From Acidibrevibacterium fodinaquatile (GTDB taxonomy: Bacteria; Pseudomonadota; Alphaproteobacteria; Acetobacterales; Acetobacteraceae): a DNA stretch of 64,000 nt. Under the pieces are notes generated by a model. The model was not told the DNA's origin, did no database searches, and saw nothing but the letters and a program-made list of their open reading frames with translations. The translations under genes and the position numbers were made by a program. The stretch lies in the NCBI RefSeq assembly GCF_003352165.1, contig NZ_CP029176.1, positions 2,108,001-2,172,000 of the forward strand, in the 5' to 3' direction. Below, in pieces: positions 59,089 to 64,000 of this stretch (the stretch's first letter is position 1; each line of letters starts with the position of its first letter).

Positions 59089-60687
59089 ATGCGCGATTTT
59101 CATCTGCCGGGGCGAAGCCCGGTCTATGCCACCGCCGGCATGGCGGCGACCTCGATGCCGGCGGCAACGCTCACCGCGCTCGACATCCTGCGCGCCGGCG
59201 GCAACGCGCTCGATGCCGCGATCGCCGCCGTCGCCGTGCTCGGTGTGATCGAGCCGCACTCGACCGGGATCGGCGGCGATTGCTTTTGCCTCTACGCCCC
59301 GGCGGGCAGCGGGCACGTGGTCGCGCTGAACGGCTCCGGCCGCGCCCCGGCGGCAGCGCACATCGATTTTTTCGAGAGCCAGAACCTCACCGCGCTTCCC
59401 GATCACTCACCGCACGCCGTTACCATCCCCGGCGCCGTCGCCGCTTGGGAGACGCTGCTTGCCGCGCACGGCAGCAAGGGGCTCGACGAGCTGCTGCGTC
59501 CGGCGATCCGCTTCGCCGAGGAGGGGCATCCGGTCGCGCCCCGCGTCGCCGCCGATTGGGCGGATGCGGCGGAAAAACTCCGCGTAACCGGCGCCAACGC
59601 CTTTCTCCCCAATGGCGCGGCGCCGGCGCCGGGGACGATGTTCCGCCAGCCGGCGCTAGCTGCCACCTTGCGCGCCATCGCCCGCCAAGGCGCCCGCGCT
59701 TTCTACGAGGGGGAGATCGCGCAAGACTTGGTTGCGACGCTTCGCGCGCATGGCGGGCGCCATGAGATGAGTGATTTCGCCGCCGGGCTTTCGGGGGCGG
59801 AATTCGTGACCCCGATCCACGCCGCTTGGCGCGGCTATGAGATCTGGCAATGCCCGCCCAACGGCTCGGGCCTTCTGGTGCTGATGCTGATGGGTCTCCT
59901 CGATGGCTTCCCCCCCGACCCTGAGGGGCCGCTCGGCCTTGCCCGCGTCCATCGCCACACGGAGGCAGCGCGGCTGGTCTATCGCGATCGCGATGCCTTC
60001 CTCGCCGACCCCGCCCAGGCCGATGTGCCGGTTTCGCATCTCACCAGCGCCGCCTACCTCGCCCGCCTCCGCGCCCTGATCGACCCCAGGCGGGCGATGG
60101 CGCAGCTGCCGGCGGCAGGCGAGAGCGAACTGCCGCGCCATCCCGACACGGTTTATCTTTGCGTCGTCGATCGCGACGGCAATGCTTGCAGCCTGATCAA
60201 CTCGCTCTATCAGAGCTTCGGCTCTGGGATTCTCGCGGAAAAGTCCGGGGTCATGCTGCATAATCGCGGCCTCGGCTTCCGGCTCCAGCGCGGCCATCCC
60301 AACTGCATCGCACCGAACAAGCGGCCGATGCACACCATCATCCCCGGCATGTTGACGAAGGATGGCGCCGCGGTGATGCCATTCGGCGTCATGGGCGGGC
60401 ATTTCCAGCCGATGGGCCAGAGCCTCCTCTTGAGCAACCTCTTCGACTATGGCCTCGACATTCAGGAAGCGCTCGATCTCGCGCGCTTCTTCCCGCAAGG
60501 CGGCAATCTCGAACTCGAACGCGGCATTCCCGAGACTCTCGCCGCCCGCCTCGCCGCCCTCGGCCATCAGCCGAGCCGGATCGAGCGCCCGCTCGGCGGC
60601 GGCCAAGCAATCATGATCGACCGCGCCCGCGGCGTGCTGATCGGTGGCTCCGATCCGCGCAAAGACGGGCTGGCATTGGGGTATTGA
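59089..60687 (+). CDS. gamma-glutamyltransferase family protein
   Basis: The 532-residue protein starts at the ATG at 59089 after GGGAGAAACG. It is an Ntn-hydrolase that is expected to cut itself before the nucleophile Thr in HPDTVYLCVVDRDGNACSLINSLYQSFGSG near residue 350. Other family parts are AATSMPAATLTALDILRAGGNALDAAIAAVAVLGVIEPHSTGIGGDCF near residues 18-65 and PFGVMGGHFQPMGQ near 430. No signal peptide is seen, unlike periplasmic GGTs, so it belongs to the cytoplasmic YwrD-like group acting on gamma-glutamyl or related acyl compounds. The amidase gene follows at once. Confidence 0.9.
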   Translation: MRDFHLPGRSPVYATAGMAATSMPAATLTALDILRAGGNALDAAIAAVAVLGVIEPHSTGIGGDCFCLYAPAGSGHVVALNGSGRAPAAAHIDFFESQNLTALPDHSPHAVTIPGAVAAWETLLAAHGSKGLDELLRPAIRFAEEGHPVAPRVAADWADAAEKLRVTGANAFLPNGAAPAPGTMFRQPALAATLRAIARQGARAFYEGEIAQDLVATLRAHGGRHEMSDFAAGLSGAEFVTPIHAAWRGYEIWQCPPNGSGLLVLMLMGLLDGFPPDPEGPLGLARVHRHTEAARLVYRDRDAFLADPAQADVPVSHLTSAAYLARLRALIDPRRAMAQLPAAGESELPRHPDTVYLCVVDRDGNACSLINSLYQSFGSGILAEKSGVMLHNRGLGFRLQRGHPNCIAPNKRPMHTIIPGMLTKDGAAVMPFGVMGGHFQPMGQSLLLSNLFDYGLDIQEALDLARFFPQGGNLELERGIPETLAARLAALGHQPSRIERPLGGGQAIMIDRARGVLIGGSDPRKDGLALGY

Positions 60688-60692
60688 GCACC

Positions 60693-62186
60693 ATGAACGA
60701 AGCCTGTGATCTCCCGGCAACCGAAGCCCGGGCGCTGATTGGCGCGAAAAAGCTCTCGCCGGTCGAACTCACCGAAAGCTGTATCGCGCGGATCGAGGCG
60801 GTCGATCATGCCGTCAACGCCATGGTCGCGCGTGATTTCGAACGCGCCCTTGATGCCGCCCGCGACGCCGAGGCCGCGGTGATGCGCGGGAACGCGCTCG
60901 GGCCGCTGCATGGGCTTCCGGTCGGGATCAAGGATCTCGAGGAGACGGCGGATCTCCGCACCACCTATGGCAGCCCGATCTATCGCGACCATGTGCCGGC
61001 GCGGGATTGCCGCATGGTCGCGGCCTTGCGCGCGGCCGGCGCGATCGTGCTCGGCAAGACCAACACCCCGGAATGGGGCGCCGGCGCCAATACCCGCAAC
61101 GCCGTCTATGGCGCCACCGGCAATCCCTTCGATCCGCTGAAATCCGCCGCCGGCTCCTCTGGCGGCTCGGCGGTCGCGCTCGCGACCGGAATGGTGCCGC
61201 TGGCCTCGGGCTCCGACATGGGCGGCAGCTTGCGCAACCCGGCGGGATTTTGCGGCATCGTTGGGTTTCGCCCCTCGCCTGGTCTCGTCGCCAACGAAAA
61301 GCGCGGCCTCGGCTGGTCGCCGCTTGGCGTGCTCGGGCCGATGGCGCGCACTGTCGCCGATCTCGCGCTGATGCTTTCGGCGATGGTTTCCGATGACGCA
61401 CGCGACCCGCTCGCTTACACGGTGCATGGGCGCAAAACGCGTCAAGGCGGCGATTATTTTCCCCCGCCGGCGATCGATCTCGCCGGGCTCCGCGTCGCCC
61501 TCACCGCCGATCTCGGCTTTGCGCCCACCGAACGCCACATCGCGACGGTATTTTCCGAAAAAACCACGCTGTTTCGTGGTATTTTCGCCCGCGCCGAGGA
61601 TACGACACCGGATTGCGCCGGCGCCGATGAGGCTTTTGCGATCTTGCGCGCGGTCAATTTCGTCGCCGCCCATCGCGAGAAAGCGGAAAAACAGCCGGAC
61701 GATGTCGGCCCCAATGTGCGCGCCAATGTCGCCGAGGGGCTGGCCTACAGCGCCGCCGACGTCGCCCGCGCCGAACTCCTGCAAACCGAGCTTTATCGCC
61801 GCTGGCAGGATTTTTTCCGCGATTACGACGTCATTCTGACACCGACGCTGACGATCAGCCCGCGCTCCTGGCGCGAGCTTTATCCCGCCGAGATCGATGG
61901 CCGGCCGACGAAAAATTACTTCCACTGGCTTGCTTTGGCCTATGCCGTCACGCTCGCGGGACACCCGGCGCTGTCACTGCCGCTCGGGTGCGATCACGCC
62001 GGCATGCCGTTTGGTCTCCAGATCATCGGCCCGCGCGGCGGCGACGCGCTGGTGCTCGCGGTCGCGCAAGCGCTCGAGCGGGCGCTTGCCGCTGATGCCC
62101 GCACCGCGCGCCCGGTCCCAGACATCGCCGCCCTCAAAGCCGCCCCGCCCCTCCGCGCGGCGGAGGGATTTCTCGGTTTCGCTTGA
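60693..62186 (+). CDS. amidase (amidase-signature family)
   Basis: The protein has 497 residues from the ATG at 60693 (a TTG at 60684, overlapping the previous stop, is also possible). The Ser-cisSer-Lys triad is visible: Lys in LPVGIKDLEETADL near residue 76, the cis-Ser in SAAGSSGGSAVALATGMVPLA near 153 and the nucleophile Ser in SDMGGSLRNPAGFCG near 177. It hydrolyses a carboxamide to acid and ammonia. It is tightly linked to the gamma-glutamyltransferase-like gene, so the two may release nitrogen from related compounds. Confidence 0.92.
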   Translation: MNEACDLPATEARALIGAKKLSPVELTESCIARIEAVDHAVNAMVARDFERALDAARDAEAAVMRGNALGPLHGLPVGIKDLEETADLRTTYGSPIYRDHVPARDCRMVAALRAAGAIVLGKTNTPEWGAGANTRNAVYGATGNPFDPLKSAAGSSGGSAVALATGMVPLASGSDMGGSLRNPAGFCGIVGFRPSPGLVANEKRGLGWSPLGVLGPMARTVADLALMLSAMVSDDARDPLAYTVHGRKTRQGGDYFPPPAIDLAGLRVALTADLGFAPTERHIATVFSEKTTLFRGIFARAEDTTPDCAGADEAFAILRAVNFVAAHREKAEKQPDDVGPNVRANVAEGLAYSAADVARAELLQTELYRRWQDFFRDYDVILTPTLTISPRSWRELYPAEIDGRPTKNYFHWLALAYAVTLAGHPALSLPLGCDHAGMPFGLQIIGPRGGDALVLAVAQALERALAADARTARPVPDIAALKAAPPLRAAEGFLGFA

Positions 62187-62255
62187 TTTGGATTAAGGAT
62201 GGCCGTCGCGTCCCTGGTATGTCACTGGGATCGTTCGCGTATGGAGAAAAAAGGC

Positions 62256-62615
62256 ATGGTCGAGGACTGGCTGGCTCTGATCAACAACATGAACGGCGCG
62301 GTGCGCGATCTGCGCAAGGCGGCGCCGGAGACGCTGAAGGCGTTTTCCGACATGGCGCAGGCGGCGCATGGCGGCGATGGGCTCGACCACAAAACCAAGG
62401 AGCTGATCGCGCTCGCGATCGGCGTTGCGACGCGCTGCGCGCCCTGCATCGCCTATCACGCCGAAGGCGCGGTCAAGCATGGCGCGACCCGCGAGCAGGT
62501 GGCGGAGACCCTGGCGATGTCGATTTATATGGGAGCCGGCCCCTCGGTGATGTATGCCGCCGAGGCGCTGGAAGCGGTCGATCAGATGCTGGCGAAAACC
62601 GCCGCGAAGGCGTGA
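62256..62615 (+). CDS. carboxymuconolactone decarboxylase/AhpD-like protein
   Basis: The 119-residue protein starts at the ATG at 62256 with GGAG nine bases upstream; an ATG at 62241 and one at 62199 are also in frame. The AhpD-type core IALAIGVATRCAPCIAYHAEGAVKHGATREQVAE holds the redox CxxC and the nearby His. Such all-helical proteins act in peroxide reduction or as decarboxylases. Its stop overlaps the next GTG start. Confidence 0.85.
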   Translation: MVEDWLALINNMNGAVRDLRKAAPETLKAFSDMAQAAHGGDGLDHKTKELIALAIGVATRCAPCIAYHAEGAVKHGATREQVAETLAMSIYMGAGPSVMYAAEALEAVDQMLAKTAAKA

Positions 62616-63385
62616 TTTCGGCCTGGCGCTGTCTGCTCGCCGGCGTCGCTTTGGCATTGGCGTTCGCGCGACCGGCCGGCGCCGGGACGTTGGCGGCAGT
62701 GCGGGCGGCGGGTGTGCTGCGCGTCGGCCTTCCCGGCGATTATGCGCCCTTTGCGCTGGCAACGGCGGATGACTGGCGCGGCTTCGATGTCGATGTCGCG
62801 CGGGCGATGGCGGCAGCACTCGCGGTGCGGGTGGTGTTCGTGCGCACCAGCTGGCCGACGCTGATGGCCGATCTCGGCGCCGGCAAATTCGACCTCGGTG
62901 CCGGCGGCATCACCATCACCCCCGAACGCGCGGCGCAGGCGATGTTCTCCGAACCCATCCTCGCCGACGGCAAAACCCCCCTCGCCCGCTGTTCGGATGC
63001 CGCGCGTTTCGGAACCCTGGCCGCCATCGACCGCCCCGGCATCCGCGTCATCACCAATCCCGGCGGCACCAATGAAAGTTTCGATCGCGCCCATTTGCAC
63101 GCGGCCACCATCGTTATCTTCCCCGACAACCGGCGCATTTTCGCGGCGCTTGCCGCCGGCGCTGCCGATCTGATGATCACCGACGCGACCGAGGCCCGCT
63201 ATCAGCAGCGCGCAACGCCGGGGCTCTGCGCCGTCCATCCCGAAAAACCCTTCACGCGGAGCGAAAAAGCCTATCTCCTGCCGCAAGGTGATCGCGAATG
63301 GCGGGATTGGGTGGACGGATTTCTCACCCGCGCGCGAGAAAGCGGGAGGCTCACGCGATGGCGCCAAGCATGGCTCGGCCAATAG
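62612..63385 (+). CDS. pheC: periplasmic cyclohexadienyl dehydratase
   Basis: A 257-residue protein from the GTG at 62612, with a signal peptide (residues 5-23, ending PAGAGT). The fold is that of solute-binding protein family 3, but the sequence follows PheC of Pseudomonas closely: VFVRTSWPTLMADLGAGKFD near residue 70, ADGKTPLARCSDAARF near 115, ITNPGGTNESFDRA near 147, LMITDATEARYQQR near 187 and LCAVHPEKPFTRSEKAYLLPQ near 205. PheC turns prephenate or arogenate into phenylpyruvate or phenylalanine outside the cytoplasm. No ABC transporter genes are adjacent, which favours the enzyme call. Confidence 0.85.
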   Translation: MISAWRCLLAGVALALAFARPAGAGTLAAVRAAGVLRVGLPGDYAPFALATADDWRGFDVDVARAMAAALAVRVVFVRTSWPTLMADLGAGKFDLGAGGITITPERAAQAMFSEPILADGKTPLARCSDAARFGTLAAIDRPGIRVITNPGGTNESFDRAHLHAATIVIFPDNRRIFAALAAGAADLMITDATEARYQQRATPGLCAVHPEKPFTRSEKAYLLPQGDREWRDWVDGFLTRARESGRLTRWRQAWLGQ

Positions 63386-63390
63386 CGCAA

Positions 63391-63433
63391 AAGACCTTCT
63401 TTTTCTGAAGAAAAAGCAGCAAAAATCGGTCTT
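63391..63433 (+). terminator. nested T/A hairpin after pheC
   Basis: AAGACC (63391-63396) pairs with GGTCTT (63428-63433), and inside CTTTTTC (63399-63405) pairs with GAAAAAG (63410-63416) over loop TGAA. It starts 6 bases after the pheC stop and probably ends that transcript. It is of the same type as the hairpins at 16611 and 53256. Confidence 0.55.
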
Positions 63434-63448
63434 ATGTAGGGCCTGTCA

Positions 63449-63525
63449 TCAATTGAGCGAGATGACGGCAGCGAGGTGGGTGGCGGCGAGGAAATTCCGG
63501 GCGGTTTTGTCGTAACGCGTGGCGA
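63449..63525 (-). pseudogene. C-terminal relic of an IS5-family transposase
   Basis: The frame reads IATRYDKTARNFLAATHLAA and then VISLN before a stop. That is the conserved C-terminal end of many IS5-family transposases, though not of the element at 10559. The adjacent GGGCCTGTCATC (63439-63450) looks like the outer end of such an element. Everything upstream is gone; the next bases belong to the palindromic repeat. Confidence 0.7.
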
Positions 63526-63533
63526 TCGCTCTA

Positions 63534-63636
63534 GAGCAAGGTCGGTTTTGATTGAACCATCCTGTTCCATCAAAACCGGCCAACGTGCTCGCCAAAATAG
63601 GGATAGAGCGTGATCGACTTAAACCGATGGCGCTCT
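63534..63636. repeat. dispersed palindromic element, copy 2, uninterrupted
   Basis: This 103-base copy is inverted relative to copy 1. It has a near-perfect stem GGTTTTGATTGAAC/ATCCTG/TTCCATCAAAACC around 63544-63577, a GGCCAACGTGCTCGCC centre, and a palindrome AGAGCGTGATCGACTTAAACCGAT...CGCTCT at 63605-63636. It keeps a single TTA (TAA on the other strand) where copy 1 carries the IS427-like element. The stretch 63434-63684 has no gene. Confidence 0.75.
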
Positions 63637-63684
63637 AATCGGCAAGGCGATGGTTTTTTGTGGGGGCTGGCTGCTGAGCAATCG

Positions 63685-64000
63685 TCAGCCTCGACCACGC
63701 CGGAGCAGCGGTGCGATAGCGATGGCGAGAGCGAGCTTGACCGCTTCCGCTGGCAAGAACGGCATGAGGCCGAAAGCGAGGCTTTTGGCCGGCCCCACGA
63801 TGATCGCAAGCCAGGTGAGGCCGCAGGCGAAGATCAGCACGTCCCCGAGTAGCGCCGCTGCCGCCGTTCGGAGCAGGCTACGTGTCGCGCCGCGTTCGGC
63901 AAGCGCACCGACCAGCATCACCGCCGGCAGAAACCCGATCAGATAGCCCCCGGTCGGCCCGGCAAAATAGGCAATCCCGCCGCCGCCATGGAAAACCGGC
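63685..64000 (-). CDS. bioY: biotin transporter BioY, N-terminal part outside window
   Basis: The last 104 or so residues of BioY, the substrate-binding membrane subunit of the biotin ECF transporter. Visible family signs are the segment FAGPTGGYLIGFLPAVMLVG, ending about 75 residues before the stop, and the membrane spans LLGDVLIFACGLTWLAIIV and KSLAFGLMPFLPAEAVKLALAI. The start lies beyond the right window edge, so it is unknown whether BioM/BioN follow. Confidence 0.9.
   Translation of the reverse strand, partial: PVFHGGGGIAYFAGPTGGYLIGFLPAVMLVGALAERGATRSLLRTAAAALLGDVLIFACGLTWLAIIVGPAKSLAFGLMPFLPAEAVKLALAIAIAPLLRRGRG

Noticed and set aside
62612-63385. Amino acid ABC transporter binding protein
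   Set aside because: No permease or ATPase gene adjoins it, and its motifs follow the periplasmic dehydratase PheC.

Overview
The window looks like a high-GC alphaproteobacterial chromosome, most likely family Acetobacteraceae (order Rhodospirillales). The reasons are the 6S RNA lying between zapA and the 5-formyl-THF cyclo-ligase gene, an FzlA-type GST, the hopanoid transporter HpnN, the rplU-rpmA-obgE-proB-proA-nadD-rsfS block, GC-rich codon use and extragenic T/A hairpins. The family call is inference; the class is much firmer. Most genes are ordinary chromosomal ones, tightly packed with many 4-base stop/start overlaps.

Layout. 0-3.4 kb: a hydrolase (cut by the window edge), a flavin monooxygenase and an acyltransferase. 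3.4-7.5 kb: a beta-roll repeat protein diverges from a secreted beta-propeller gene plus a Tat-exported DyP peroxidase; the promoter of the latter pair carries a Fur-box-like palindrome exactly between -35 and -10. 7.6-10.3 kb: YmdB phosphoesterase, FthC, 6S RNA, ZapA and a small partner. 10.3-11.5 kb: hairpins and an IS427-type IS5-family element with a clear -1 slippery heptamer, inserted inside a dispersed palindromic element. 11.5-17.4 kb: a chemotaxis receptor, FzlA, an alpha-hydroxy-acid oxidase, a PEP-mutase/isocitrate-lyase-type enzyme and a Nudix hydrolase.

17.4-22 kb is the accessory region: a strikingly AT-rich segment encoding a 519-aa protein with a degenerate Nudix box and a long unrecognised C-terminal part, then a decayed IS256-family transposase, then an apparently intact IS110/IS1111-type element. 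22-27.3 kb: VOC protein, FAD-linked 2-hydroxyacid dehydrogenase, HpcH/HpaI aldolase, UxaA/GarD-type dehydratase (a probable sugar-acid module) and a two-gene ChrA transporter.

27.3-32.6 kb: the ribosome/proline/NAD operon read leftward; rsfS has no ordinary start codon. 32.7-35.8 kb: deacetylase, amidohydrolase and MetE-like protein. 35.9-44.3 kb: HpnN, two small exported proteins, a Nudix protein, an Atm1-type ABC exporter, proline iminopeptidase and an L-threonate-type dehydrogenase. At 44.4 kb lies tRNA-Ser(GCU), followed by a 540-base gene-free stretch with palindromic repeats. 45-52.4 kb: a complete branched-chain amino acid type ABC transporter (livH, M, G, F, K) followed by a thiolase and an acyl-CoA dehydrogenase, which suggests uptake and beta-oxidation-like breakdown of a carboxylate or branched amino acid. 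52.4-57.9 kb: secreted serine protease, carbonic anhydrase, SecA and a PEP-CTERM metalloprotease-like protein. 58-63.4 kb: BluB, CsaA, gamma-glutamyltransferase, amidase, AhpD-like protein and a periplasmic cyclohexadienyl dehydratase. The right edge holds an IS5-family relic, a second and uninterrupted copy of the palindromic element, and the C-terminal part of BioY.

No CRISPR array, prophage or recognisable multi-gene defence system is visible. The strongest leads are the AT-rich Nudix-like gene, the probable iron-regulated propeller-DyP pair, the rsfS start problem, and the empty/filled site pair that fixes the IS insertion point to the base.
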